Positions 26,467 through 36,319 of a DNA stretch of 64,000 nt are shown piece by piece; position 1 is the first letter of the stretch; every line of letters starts with the position of its first letter. The notes beneath the pieces were generated by a model. The model had not been told where the DNA came from. It was given only the letters and a program-made list of their open reading frames with translations, and made no database searches. This stretch comes from Paracoccaceae bacterium (GTDB lineage Bacteria; Pseudomonadota; Alphaproteobacteria; Rhodobacterales; Rhodobacteraceae). The translations under genes were made by a program, and so were the position numbers. The stretch is from the NCBI GenBank assembly GCA_030066905.1, contig JASJAR010000001.1:1-64000 (forward strand). The letters are read 5' to 3'.

Positions 26467-27252
26467 TTACTCTGCGGCCTGAAGCGACTTCGCGACGGCC
26501 GGTTCGAGCTTGAAGTCGACTTCCATGATCCGCTCGCCATTCTCGATGACTTCCGGGATCACCATTTCGTCGAGACCGCCATTGCAGCTGTCGTTGCCGA
26601 TCCACTCGTCGCCCTCGAAATAGGCCTGGTTGATGACGTCGCGCAGCCCGGGCGCCTTGACCCAGTAATGCACATGCGCCGGACGCCAGGAATGGCCGCC
26701 CATGATGTTCTCCAGGAGGTGCCCGGTGGGGCCCTTGTTGGGGATCTGGTAGGGCACCGGCGTGATCGACCGCGCTTCGTAGGAGCCGTCCTCACTCGTC
26801 ATGACCCTGCCGCGGTAGAACTTCTTGTCCATGTTGCCGTGCTTTTCGATGCCCGAGTAACGGCCGTCCGGCGTCGAATGCCAGATGTCGATTTCGGCCC
26901 CCGCGACCGGGTTCCCCTCAAGGTCGGTGACCTTGCCGCGCAGCACCATGACAGGCTTGTCCTTGTGCTCGTCCTCGACGGCAATCTGCCCGTCGGTGAT
27001 GACCGGCGCATCGGGCACGAAATAGGGTCCCTGGAGGTCCGCCCGGGTGCCCTTGCGGCTTTCGTTCTCGATATCGACGATGGTGGAGTTAAAGAACACG
27101 TCGGTCAGAAGCGGGATTTCGCCCGCCTGTTGTGTCTTGACCAGGTGCATAAAGCCCGCCCGGTACTCGCCGAAAGTCACGTTGTTCTTCCGCAAGACGC
27201 CGCGGATGGCCTCCACGATCTCGTTGGTGATCAGCGTGGCACGTTCGTTCAT
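26467..27252 (-). CDS. Intradiol ring-cleavage dioxygenase (hydroxyquinol/catechol type)
   Basis: A 261-residue non-haem Fe(III) enzyme that cleaves dihydroxylated rings between the hydroxyls. The ligands are visible: Tyr132 (TPDGRYSG), Tyr168 (PVPYQIP), and His193 and His195 (SWRPAHVHY). GPYFVPDAP marks the start of the catalytic core after the N-terminal helical dimerisation domain. The start is the ATG after GGGAGGACAG. With maleylacetate reductase encoded nearby, hydroxyquinol giving maleylacetate is the most economical reaction. Chlorocatechol-type substrates are possible. Confidence 0.87.
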   Translation of the reverse strand: MNERATLITNEIVEAIRGVLRKNNVTFGEYRAGFMHLVKTQQAGEIPLLTDVFFNSTIVDIENESRKGTRADLQGPYFVPDAPVITDGQIAVEDEHKDKPVMVLRGKVTDLEGNPVAGAEIDIWHSTPDGRYSGIEKHGNMDKKFYRGRVMTSEDGSYEARSITPVPYQIPNKGPTGHLLENIMGGHSWRPAHVHYWVKAPGLRDVINQAYFEGDEWIGNDSCNGGLDEMVIPEVIENGERIMEVDFKLEPAVAKSLQAAE

Positions 27253-27319
27253 CGTCTGTCCTCCCATTGCACGTCAGGGTGATTGATGTCCGACAATTAA
27301 AGAGACGGCTTCGGTGCCT

Positions 27320-27332
27320 CCAATACTTTCGG
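27320..27332. promoter_or_regulatory. CCAATAC motif upstream of the dioxygenase
   Basis: CCAATACTTTCGG lies about 70 bases before the dioxygenase ATG. On the gene strand it reads CCGAAAGTATTGG. It shares CCAATACTT with the repeat upstream of the monooxygenase. Confidence 0.4.
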
Positions 27333-27393
27333 CTGAGATGTCACATACGGCATCGGCATGATGAATGCTCAATATCGCATGGATTGAGTGGGG

Positions 27394-28281
27394 CTATCGC
27401 GTCGCAACAAAGCGGAAGCCCTCGCCGTCGCGCTCGGCCCGCCCCGCGCAATCGCCGGGGAAGTGGTTGCAGAACATGACCGCGCCGGCTTCGGCATAAT
27501 CCGCGAGCTTCTCCTGCCGCGTCGCGGCCGCCCGCGCAGGATCGGCGCAAAACAGCGTCGTCACCTCGGGATAGGCCATTTGCAGCGGATGGTGCATCAG
27601 ATCCGCATTGAACGCCGCCAAGAGCTTGCCGGCTTCGCGGTACTCAAGCCCCACCATCCCCGGCGAGTGCCCGGCGAGGTCCACCACCGCGAGACCGGGG
27701 GCGATCTCGTCGCCTGGCACGACGAAGTCGAACAGACCCGCTTCGTCGACGGGCACCACGCTGTCCGGAATCGAGGCGCCCATATACGGAAACTCCTCGT
27801 GGCGACCGAGCCAGAATTCATGCTCGACCCGCGTGGTCAGGTGGCGCGCCTGCGGGAACGTAGGGATCCAGGCCTCGTCCTGCCAGCGCGTCAGCCAGCC
27901 CGTGTGATCAAGGTGCAAATGGGTCAGAAAGACCGTATCGACCTCGTCGGGGGTGACGCCCGCCAGCCCCAGATGCGCCAGCCAATTCGACTTCTTGCGG
28001 TGCCAGTCGGGTCGCGCAGGAAAGGTGCCATCCTCGCCCACCGCGCAATCGACCAGGATCACGCGCTCCTCCAAACGCAGCAGAAAGCTCTGATAGGCCA
28101 TTACCATCCGGCCGTCGTCGCTGAAATAGGGCGCCAGCCAGTCGGGGTCCTCGCGCCCATCGGGCAGACCGCGCAGCATCTCTTCGGGCTTTCGCGTCGG
28201 CCCGGCACTGTCGAGACAGGAGAAGATGCTGAGCTGGCCGATTTCGAGCGGGGCCATGCGGGGCAAGGGGCCTAAAGTCAT
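27394..28281 (-). CDS. Metallo-beta-lactamase-fold hydrolase in aromatic cluster
   Basis: A 295-residue cytoplasmic protein with the zinc motif THLHLDHTGW near residue 120 and later ligands in LAGHSPGM and the CNHFPGD region. The fold includes lactonases and thioesterases. The start MTLGPLPRM was preferred to a longer frame because AAGGA precedes it and the extension looks non-coding. It is the first gene of the minus-strand aromatic run, followed by the dioxygenase. It may hydrolyse a lactone or ester precursor, but the substrate is unknown. Confidence 0.82.
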   Translation of the reverse strand: MTLGPLPRMAPLEIGQLSIFSCLDSAGPTRKPEEMLRGLPDGREDPDWLAPYFSDDGRMVMAYQSFLLRLEERVILVDCAVGEDGTFPARPDWHRKKSNWLAHLGLAGVTPDEVDTVFLTHLHLDHTGWLTRWQDEAWIPTFPQARHLTTRVEHEFWLGRHEEFPYMGASIPDSVVPVDEAGLFDFVVPGDEIAPGLAVVDLAGHSPGMVGLEYREAGKLLAAFNADLMHHPLQMAYPEVTTLFCADPARAAATRQEKLADYAEAGAVMFCNHFPGDCAGRAERDGEGFRFVATR

Positions 28282-28334
28282 CGCGCATCCTTTTCTAGAG
28301 CGTTGCGGAGAGAGCACGCCGCCGGCGCGACGGT

Positions 28335-28348
28335 CCAATACCGTTTCG
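28335..28348. promoter_or_regulatory. CCAATAC motif upstream of the metallo-hydrolase
   Basis: CCAATACCGTTTCG lies 54 bases before the metallo-hydrolase ATG, just past the end of the second LysR gene. It is the third copy of the CCAATAC element in this cluster. Confidence 0.35.
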
Positions 28349-28357
28349 CGGAGCCCT

Positions 28358-29254
28358 TCATACGATTTCGGAATGGACCGTTCGCAGTACGTCGAGGAGG
28401 ATCTGCAATTCGGTGCTGTCGTTATCCTCCACCCGGATGGTGAGCCCGATGGCGCCCACGGTATCGACAGTGTCGAACCCGAGCTGTGCCAGACCGAGCC
28501 CGTGGGCCGCGCCCTGGGAAATGCCCCAGACCGCGTCGGTCGCCCTGAGGAGCGGCGCGACGATGAGCGGCGAGGCGATCTCGGTGACGTCCCGCGGCAT
28601 CACCGCACCGCGGCTGGCAAAGAAATCCTCGATCGCGGGGCGGATCACCGCCGATGGCGGCGGCAGCACCAGCGGGTAATCCAGAAGGTCGGCGGGCGTC
28701 GGCGAACCCTGTGTCAGCGGGTGGTCGGGCCGGGCGAAGAACTGCAGCCGGTCCTCGTAGAGCGGCCAGAAGCGCAGGCTTTCGCCCAGGACCGGCATGC
28801 GCCCGATCAGCGCGTCGAGCGCGCCGGCCCGGAGACGCGGCAGCATCTGATCGCCGGTCCCCGTATCGACCCTCAGCGGCAGGTTGCGCAGCCGCTCCCT
28901 GAGTGCGGTCACCACGCGGGGCATAAGCGCGCTTTCCACACTGGGCAGCGCGCCGATCCTCAGCGGCGCCTGGGCGGGCTCGGCCTGGCTGAGCGCCCGC
29001 AGCCCGGAGCCGAGCTTTCTCAGCGCCGCCTCGGCATAGCGCAGAAAAGTGTCGCCGGCCGCCGTCGGCACCAGCCCCCTGCCCTGGCGCCGAAAGAGCT
29101 TCTCCCCCAGCGCCGCCTCCAGTTCGGCAAGCCTGCGGCTGGCGGCCGATTGGGTGATCGACAGCTCCGCCGCCGCCTCCCCCATATGCAACCGCCGGTG
29201 CAGAACGACGAAGAGCCGGAGCTGGCGCATGGACAGGCCGCCGAGATCATCCAT
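28358..29254 (-). CDS. LysR-family regulator, PcaQ-like
   Basis: A 298-residue LysR protein with an N-terminal HTH (MRQLRLFVVLHRRLHMGEAA, then LSITQSAASRRLAELEAALG) and a PcaQ/GbpR-like effector domain (LPSVESALMPRVV, YEDRLQFFARPDHPLTQ). PcaQ-type proteins regulate protocatechuate and 3-oxoadipate genes. It is divergent from the CoA-transferase operon, with an 88-base gap carrying the AT-rich promoter region, so it is the natural regulator of that operon. Confidence 0.88.
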   Translation of the reverse strand: MDDLGGLSMRQLRLFVVLHRRLHMGEAAAELSITQSAASRRLAELEAALGEKLFRRQGRGLVPTAAGDTFLRYAEAALRKLGSGLRALSQAEPAQAPLRIGALPSVESALMPRVVTALRERLRNLPLRVDTGTGDQMLPRLRAGALDALIGRMPVLGESLRFWPLYEDRLQFFARPDHPLTQGSPTPADLLDYPLVLPPPSAVIRPAIEDFFASRGAVMPRDVTEIASPLIVAPLLRATDAVWGISQGAAHGLGLAQLGFDTVDTVGAIGLTIRVEDNDSTELQILLDVLRTVHSEIV

Positions 29255-29342
29255 GCGAAATACTCATCGTTTTATCCGCTTTTTTCATTTTACGAAGCAA
29301 GATGCGCATAATAGCTCCCCGCGCAAGCCAGAAGGAGCGCCC

Positions 29343-30197
29343 ATGGCAGAGTTCATAGACCTGCGCGACGCCATTGCCCGGCACGTCCGGCCCGGGATGG
29401 CGGTGGCGCTTGAGGGGTTCACCCACCTCATCCCCCATGCGGCAGGCCACGAGATCATCCGCCAGGGGATCGGCGAACTCACCCTGATCCGGATGACGCC
29501 GGACGTGATCTACGACCAGATGATCGGCATGGGGCTCGCGCGGAAGCTGGTCTTCTCCTATGCCGGCAATCCAGGTGTGGGCCTTCTGCGGCGGTTGCGG
29601 GACGCCGTCGAGCATAACTGGCCGGTCGCAGTCGAGATCGAGGAGCATTCCCATGCCGCCATGGCCAACGCCTACGAGGCTGGCGCGGCGGGCCTGCCCT
29701 GTGCGGTGTTTCGCGGCTACCTCGGGGCGGAACTGGCCGAGGTGACGCCGACGATCAAATCGGTTACCTGCCCGTTTACGGGCGAGGATCTCGCGGCGGT
29801 GCCTGCGCTGCGACCCGATGCGACCGTCATTCACGCCCAAAGGGCCGACCGCGCCGGCAACGTGCTGATCGAGGGGATTGTCGGGGTCCAGAAGGAAGCC
29901 GCCCTTGCCGCCCGCGCAGTGCTCGTCACCGTGGAGGAGGTCGTCGACGACCTCGAAGCCCCCGCCAACGCCTGCATCCTGCCCCATTGGGTGATCGACG
30001 CGATCTCGGTCGTGCCCGGCGGGGCGCATCCGTCCTATGCTCACGGCTATTACGACCGCGACAATCCGGCCTATACCGCCTGGGACGGGATCGCGGCGGA
30101 CCGCGATGCCTTCCGCGCCTGGATGGAGGCCCACGTGCTCAACGCCACCCCGGCCGATTTCGCCGCCCGGGTTGCCCCCCTGAGGACCCGGCCATGA
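29343..30197 (+). CDS. catI: 3-oxoadipate CoA-transferase subunit A (CatI/GctA-like)
   Basis: A 284-residue subunit of a class I CoA-transferase, close to the CatI/glutaconate CoA-transferase A branch (GFTHLIPHAAGHEIIRQG, RMTPDVIYDQMIGMGLA, SYAGNPGVG). With subunit B it moves CoA from succinyl-CoA to 3-oxoadipate. It is the first gene of the plus-strand operon, has AAGGAG before the ATG, and overlaps the next gene by 4 bases. The 3-oxoadipate assignment rests on the adjacent thiolase and maleylacetate reductase. Confidence 0.88.
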   Translation: MAEFIDLRDAIARHVRPGMAVALEGFTHLIPHAAGHEIIRQGIGELTLIRMTPDVIYDQMIGMGLARKLVFSYAGNPGVGLLRRLRDAVEHNWPVAVEIEEHSHAAMANAYEAGAAGLPCAVFRGYLGAELAEVTPTIKSVTCPFTGEDLAAVPALRPDATVIHAQRADRAGNVLIEGIVGVQKEAALAARAVLVTVEEVVDDLEAPANACILPHWVIDAISVVPGGAHPSYAHGYYDRDNPAYTAWDGIAADRDAFRAWMEAHVLNATPADFAARVAPLRTRP

Positions 30198-30960
30198 CGT
30201 TTTCGCCCGACGAAATGATGACGATCGCCGCCGCCCGTATGCTGCGGTCCGAGGACGTGTGCTTTGTGGGCATCGGCGCGCCGTCGGCGGCCTGCAATCT
30301 CGCGCGGCTCACCCATGCGCCCGATATCACACTGATCTACGAAAGCGGTACGATCGGCACCGCACCCGATGTGCTGCCCCTCTCCATAGGCGACGGCGAG
30401 CTCTGCGACACAGCGCTGACCACGGTCTCGGTGCCAGAGATGTTCCGCTACTGGCTCCAGGGCGGGCGGGTGACCATCGGCTTTCTCGGCGCGGCCCAGC
30501 TCGACCCGTTCGGCAACATCAACACGACGGTCGTGGGCGACTACGCTGCGCCGAAAGTGCGTCTCCCCGGCGGCGGCGGCGCGCCCGAGATCGCCAGCCA
30601 TTCGGGCGAGGTCTACATCACCATGAAGCAGTCGAAACGCGGCTTCGTGCCGAAGATCGACTTCTTCACCTCTTTCGGCCACGGGACAGGCGGCGACCAC
30701 CGGGCGCGGCTCGGGATGACCACGAAGGGGCCGACGAAGCTCATCACCGATCTCGCGCTCTGGGAGCCCGACCCCGAGACGAAGCGCTTCACCGTCACGG
30801 CACTCCATCCCGGTGTCACCCGCGAGCAGATGGCCGACAGCGTGGCCTGGGACGTGACCTATGCCGCGGACGTCGCCGAAACCCCCGCGCCGACACCGGA
30901 CGAACTCGAGGTCCTGCGCGCCTTGAAGGCTCGGACGGCGGCGGCCCACGGAGCGGCGGC

Positions 30961-30964
<4 letters not shown>
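30194..30964 (+). CDS. catJ: 3-oxoadipate CoA-transferase subunit B (CatJ/GctB-like)
   Basis: A 256-residue partner subunit with the FVGIGAPSAACNLA N-terminal region and the YESG active-site segment containing the catalytic glutamate, then GFLGAAQLDPFGNINTT. It is translationally coupled to catI and to the thiolase gene by ATGA overlaps at both ends. Together the pair activates 3-oxoadipate to 3-oxoadipyl-CoA. Confidence 0.88.
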
Positions 30965-32160
<1,196 letters not shown>

Positions 32161-32162
32161 CC

Positions 32163-33224
32163 ATGGACGCCTTCACCTATACGGGGCTGCCCGCCCGCGT
32201 GATCTTCGGCACCGGCACGACGGGCCAGGCGGCCGAAGAGCTCGACCGGCTGGGCGTAACCCGCGCCATAGTTCTCACAACGCCCCAGCAGGTCGCGGCC
32301 GGCGAAGCGGTCGCCGCCGTCCTCGGCGAGCGGTCGGTCGGCATCTTCTCGGATGCCGCGATGCACACCCCCGTCGAGGTGACGAGGACGGCGATGGACG
32401 TCTACGAAAACGAAGGCGCCGACGGGGTGGTCGCCATTGGCGGTGGGTCCACCATCGGTCTCGGCAAGGCCATCGCGCTTCGCACGGACTGTCCGCAACT
32501 GGTGATCCCCACCTCCTATGCCGGTTCTGAGATGACCCCAATCATCGGCCAGACGGAAGCCGGCAAGAAGACGACCCAGCGCACGCTGAAGGTGCTGCCG
32601 GAGACGGTGATCTACGACGTCGACCATACGATGACGCTGCCGCCGCGGATGACCGTGACCAGCGGAATGAACGCCATCGCCCATGCCGTCGAAGCGCTTT
32701 ACGCGCAGGAGGCCAACCCGGTTCTATCGCTGATCGCCGAAGACGGTATTGCCAAGATGGTTGCCGCCCTGGCTCGCGTGACCGAAACGCCGGACGATGC
32801 CGAGGCGCGGTCGGACGCGCTTTACGGTGCCTGGCTCTGCGCGGTGTGCCTCGGCTCGGGCGGTATCGCGCTGCACCATAAGCTCTGCCACGTGCTCGGC
32901 GGATCGTTCGATCTGCCCCATGCGGAGACCCATACCGTCGTCCTGCCCCATGCGCTGAGCTATAACGCTCCGGCCGTGCCCGCCGCGATGGACGCGCTGA
33001 AACGCGCCACCGGGTCCGAGCGACCGGCGCGGGCGCTGTTCCAAATCGCCGAAGCCGCAGGCGTTCCAACGGCGCTGAAGGACATTGGAATGCCGGAGGA
33101 CGGGATCGACCGCGCCGTTGAGATCACCCTCGAAAACCCCTACTTCAACCCCCGCGCCTTGGAACCCGAACCGCTGCGCGCGACCCTGCGGGCCGCATGG
33201 GCGGGGGATACGCCCACCGCATGA
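32163..33224 (+). CDS. Maleylacetate reductase
   Basis: A 353-residue member of the iron-containing alcohol dehydrogenase superfamily, in the maleylacetate reductase branch. It shows the NAD-binding GGGSTIGLGKAIALRT, PTSYAGSEMTPIIGQTE, and a LHHKLCHVLGGSFDLPHAETH region. It reduces maleylacetate, the product of hydroxyquinol ring cleavage, to 3-oxoadipate with NAD(P)H. It begins 2 bases after the thiolase stop, completing the route from maleylacetate to central metabolism. Confidence 0.92.
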   Translation: MDAFTYTGLPARVIFGTGTTGQAAEELDRLGVTRAIVLTTPQQVAAGEAVAAVLGERSVGIFSDAAMHTPVEVTRTAMDVYENEGADGVVAIGGGSTIGLGKAIALRTDCPQLVIPTSYAGSEMTPIIGQTEAGKKTTQRTLKVLPETVIYDVDHTMTLPPRMTVTSGMNAIAHAVEALYAQEANPVLSLIAEDGIAKMVAALARVTETPDDAEARSDALYGAWLCAVCLGSGGIALHHKLCHVLGGSFDLPHAETHTVVLPHALSYNAPAVPAAMDALKRATGSERPARALFQIAEAAGVPTALKDIGMPEDGIDRAVEITLENPYFNPRALEPEPLRATLRAAWAGDTPTA

Positions 33225-33457
33225 CACCAGAGCCCTGGTACCGCCTGGCGATCCGACCTCGCGTCGTCAAACGCGCCGCACTCATGGCCCTCGTCGTGGG
33301 CCACGTTCTCGGCGCGATCAATCATGGGCACAGCATCCTTGCCGGGACCATGACCGGCTCGGATTGGGCAAGATTCGGGCTCACGTTCCTCGTGCCCTAC
33401 TGCGTCTCGACGCTGTCTTCGATCCTGGCGATCCGCGAAAACGGCCGGGTGCGCTAG
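33221..33457 (+). CDS. NrtS-like small membrane protein
   Basis: A 78-residue protein with two membrane helices (about 18-38 and 50-70). INHGHSILAG between them and LVPYCVSTLSSILAIRE in the second match the NrtS family, described as nitrate/nitrite transporters. Its ATG overlaps the maleylacetate reductase stop by 4 bases, so it is co-translated with an aromatic enzyme, an odd placement. Family assignment is fairly good. A transport role here is inferred. Confidence 0.72.
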   Translation: MTPEPWYRLAIRPRVVKRAALMALVVGHVLGAINHGHSILAGTMTGSDWARFGLTFLVPYCVSTLSSILAIRENGRVR

Positions 33458-33537
33458 GGCGCGAGACGCGACCGTCAGGCCAGACCGGAGCGACGGCGGA
33501 CGGCCAGCGGCGTCAGCCGCCCCGCGACCGGACCCGA

Positions 33538-35283
33538 TCAGGCAACCTGGGTTTCCGGGCGGGTTGTCAGATCGCGCATCGCCTCGTGGGTGCTGAGGTA
33601 GACCCGTCCTGCGCCCAGGTGTTCAGTGAAGCCGACGCGGTCGAGGCCGTCCATCACCGGGCCTTTCACTTCCGCGAAATGGAGGGTCACGTCGGCATCG
33701 TGCAGCCGTTCAGTGAGGGTCTCCAGCGTCTCAAGCGCACTGGCGTCGATGAAGTTCACCGCACTCATGATGAGCACCAGATGGTCGATCTCCGGCCGGT
33801 CCGCCACGCGTGCCAGAAGCTGGTCTTCCAGAAACGCGGTGTTCGCGAAATAGAGGCTTTCGTCGACCCGCACCATCAAGACGTTCGGGTCGGTCTCGAC
33901 CTCGTGGCGCAGCACGTTGCGGAAGTGCTCCGTCTGCCCGACGCGTCCAACCTCGGCCATGTGCGGACGGCTCGTGCGCCAGAGATAGAGTGAGATGGAG
34001 AGGACGGCGCCTGCGACGATGCCAAGTTCGACCCCGAGCGTCAGAACTGCGAGAAAGGTCGCGATCAGCGAGGCCGCGTCGGTCTTGTTGTAGGCCCAGG
34101 CCTCCCGCAGGGTCTTCAGATCGATGAGGTTCGCCACGGCAACCACAATGATCGCGGCCAGCGTGGCCTTCGGGAGGAAATAGAGCAGCGGCGTCAGCAT
34201 CAGCACCGTGATCGAGATGAGCCCGGCGGTGATGATCGAGGCCATCGGCGTCACAGCGCCAGCGGTGAAGTTGACAAGAGAGCGGCTGAAACCGCCGGTG
34301 ACGGGGTAGCCGCCGGTCACCGAGGCGCCGATGTTGGCGGCGCCAAGCGCGATGAGCTCCTGGTTCGCATCGATCTTCTGGCGCCGCTTGGCGGCCAGCG
34401 ACTTGGCAACCGACACGCTTTCGAGGAACCCCACGACGGCGATCAGCGCGGCCGCGGGCAGCAGTTGCTCAATCAGCGCGAGGTCGAGGCTGGGGATGGT
34501 CAGTGGTGGCAGACCTGCGGGGATTTCGGCCACGATGCCGACGCCTGAGGTCTGGTTCAGCGAGAACAGCCAGACCGCAAACGTTGTCGCAAAGACCGCA
34601 ACCAGCGGGCCCGCCTTGGCGATGGCATCGGCCGCGCCGGGCCCGATTCCGGCGGCGCGCAGAAGCGGCGCGACGCGCGATCTGAAAGCGAGGAGAATAG
34701 CGAAGGAGGCGAGAGCGATCGCGAAGGTCGCAGGATTGATCTGGCCGATATGCGTCACTGCGTGCGCGACGGTTTCGGTGATGAGGTGACTGCGCGGGAT
34801 ATCGAAGCCCAGAAGATGTTTGAGCTGGGAAAACCCAATGACCAGCGCCGCCGCACTAGAGAACCCGGAGATCACCGGATGGCTGAGGAAGTTCACCAGA
34901 AACCCGAGCCGCGCGAGGCCCATGCCAAGAAGGATCGCGCCGCTGAGGAAGGCCAGAAGCACCGCACCGGCGAGATAGCCCGCGCTGCCGGCCTCGGCGA
35001 ACTCGCCGAGCGTCGTCGCCACCATCAGCGACACGATGGCCACCGGGCCGACGGCGAGCGCCCGGCTGGAGCCCAGAAGCCCGTAGAACACGAGCGGCAC
35101 GATGCTGGCGTAGAGCCCCACCTCGGGCGGCAGACCGGCCAGCAGCGCATAGGCCATGCCCTGCGGCACCAGCATGATCGCCACGATCAGACCGGCCATG
35201 CCGTCGCTTGCCAGGGCCGACCGGCCATAACCGGGCAGCCAGTCGAGAATGGGCAGCACCCGCCCGAGGTTTTGGGTCGACAT
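33538..35283 (-). CDS. SulP-family anion permease with STAS domain
   Basis: A 581-residue SLC26/SulP transporter with 12 to 14 predicted helices. The N-terminal GMAYALLAGLPPEVGLYASIVP signature is followed by IGFSQLKHLLG and NIGASVTGGYPVTGGFSRS. A C-terminal STAS domain covers about residues 445-560. SulP proteins move sulfate, bicarbonate or other anions. Downstream on the same strand of the rhodanese and SqrR-like genes, sulfate or another sulfur oxyanion is the likely substrate. Confidence 0.92.
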   Translation of the reverse strand: MSTQNLGRVLPILDWLPGYGRSALASDGMAGLIVAIMLVPQGMAYALLAGLPPEVGLYASIVPLVFYGLLGSSRALAVGPVAIVSLMVATTLGEFAEAGSAGYLAGAVLLAFLSGAILLGMGLARLGFLVNFLSHPVISGFSSAAALVIGFSQLKHLLGFDIPRSHLITETVAHAVTHIGQINPATFAIALASFAILLAFRSRVAPLLRAAGIGPGAADAIAKAGPLVAVFATTFAVWLFSLNQTSGVGIVAEIPAGLPPLTIPSLDLALIEQLLPAAALIAVVGFLESVSVAKSLAAKRRQKIDANQELIALGAANIGASVTGGYPVTGGFSRSLVNFTAGAVTPMASIITAGLISITVLMLTPLLYFLPKATLAAIIVVAVANLIDLKTLREAWAYNKTDAASLIATFLAVLTLGVELGIVAGAVLSISLYLWRTSRPHMAEVGRVGQTEHFRNVLRHEVETDPNVLMVRVDESLYFANTAFLEDQLLARVADRPEIDHLVLIMSAVNFIDASALETLETLTERLHDADVTLHFAEVKGPVMDGLDRVGFTEHLGAGRVYLSTHEAMRDLTTRPETQVA

Positions 35284-35294
35284 GTGTCCTCTCC

Positions 35295-35852
35295 TTAGAT
35301 CAGGGCGGGGTCAGCCACCGCCTTCTGGCCAGAGATCACCCGGTTCCAGGGCATGTGTTTCAGTAGGCTCGCCATGGCGCAGGTCCCCGTAACCGCCGCC
35401 TGGGTGAGCCCCGCCCCGACGACGGCGCTGACGGCGGCGAACCAGGGATTCACCAGAACGGCTAGGACGAGCCCCAGCAACACAAGGCTGCCGGCGGCGA
35501 TCTGAACCTGCCGCATGATGCTGATCGGTGCCTTCGCAGTCTCGTTCACCTTATAGCCCGCGTCGCGCCAGCCCTCGATGCCGCCATCGAGCTGGTAGAC
35601 CTCCCGGAAGCCGGTGCGCAGAATCTGCGGCGCCGCCGCTTCGGTGCGACCGCCGGAGCGACAGTGGAAGACGGCAATCTTGTCATGGTCCTTCGGGAAG
35701 TCGCCGGGGTTGAAGCCCGAAAGCGGCACCAGGTGGGCCTCCGGCACATGTTCCTTGATCCATTCGTCGGGTTCGCGCACGTCGATCAGGACGGCCTCGC
35801 CAGATTTCAGCATGGCATGCGCCGTCTTCGGGTCGATCTTCTTCAGTGTCAT
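35295..35852 (-). CDS. Membrane-anchored rhodanese (YgaP-like)
   Basis: A 185-residue protein with an N-terminal rhodanese domain (about 1-110) with active-site Cys64 in HCRSGGRT and DVREPDEW as the entry motif. A DUF2892 membrane hairpin follows (about 122-178). It handles sulfane sulfur at the membrane, as YgaP does. Its ATG overlaps the stop of the ArsR-type repressor by 4 bases, so the two are co-expressed and probably regulated by persulfide. Confidence 0.9.
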   Translation of the reverse strand: MTLKKIDPKTAHAMLKSGEAVLIDVREPDEWIKEHVPEAHLVPLSGFNPGDFPKDHDKIAVFHCRSGGRTEAAAPQILRTGFREVYQLDGGIEGWRDAGYKVNETAKAPISIMRQVQIAAGSLVLLGLVLAVLVNPWFAAVSAVVGAGLTQAAVTGTCAMASLLKHMPWNRVISGQKAVADPALI

Positions 35853-36172
35853 TGCTGCTCTCCTTCGGGCTCCGCGGCATCGCCGCAATAGGTCGCGTAA
35901 AGAAACTCCAGAACGGCCCCGGCCTTGGGATCGACGATGCGGTAGAACATCGTCTGGCCCTCCCGCCTTGGTTTCACGAGCCGTTCGCGTCTGAGAATGG
36001 CGAGTTGTTGGGACACCGCGGTGTCGCGGGCCCCGACCGCCTTGGCGAGCTGGCCAACGGACTTCTCGCCCTCGGTCAGCAGGCATAGGATCATCAGGCG
36101 GCTGCGATTGGACAGAAGCGTCATCAATTCGCAGACCTCGTCGGCGGCGGAGTTCATTTCTTTCATCTTCAT
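35849..36172 (-). CDS. ArsR-family repressor, SqrR/BigR-like
   Basis: A 107-residue winged-helix repressor (LSNRSRLMILCLL, then DTAVSQQLAILRRERLV as recognition helix). Cys30 and Cys96 occupy the positions of the two redox cysteines of BigR and SqrR, which form a polysulfide bridge and release DNA in response to sulfide or persulfides. Cys14 is additional. It heads the rhodanese-SulP operon and probably autoregulates it. The start could be one of two nearby ATGs. Confidence 0.85.
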   Translation of the reverse strand: MKMKEMNSAADEVCELMTLLSNRSRLMILCLLTEGEKSVGQLAKAVGARDTAVSQQLAILRRERLVKPRREGQTMFYRIVDPKAGAVLEFLYATYCGDAAEPEGEQQ

Positions 36173-36319
36173 GCTTGCGCAGATAAGAAGGTTATCCTAT
36201 CTCGTCAATAGGTGCGGCATTTGCCATCCCGAAGTGGCGCCGCGAAGAGCCGAGGCGCGCCGTCAGGACGACCGTTGCCAGCACCGCGAAGAAACAATCT
36301 CCCCGCAAGGACCGACGCC

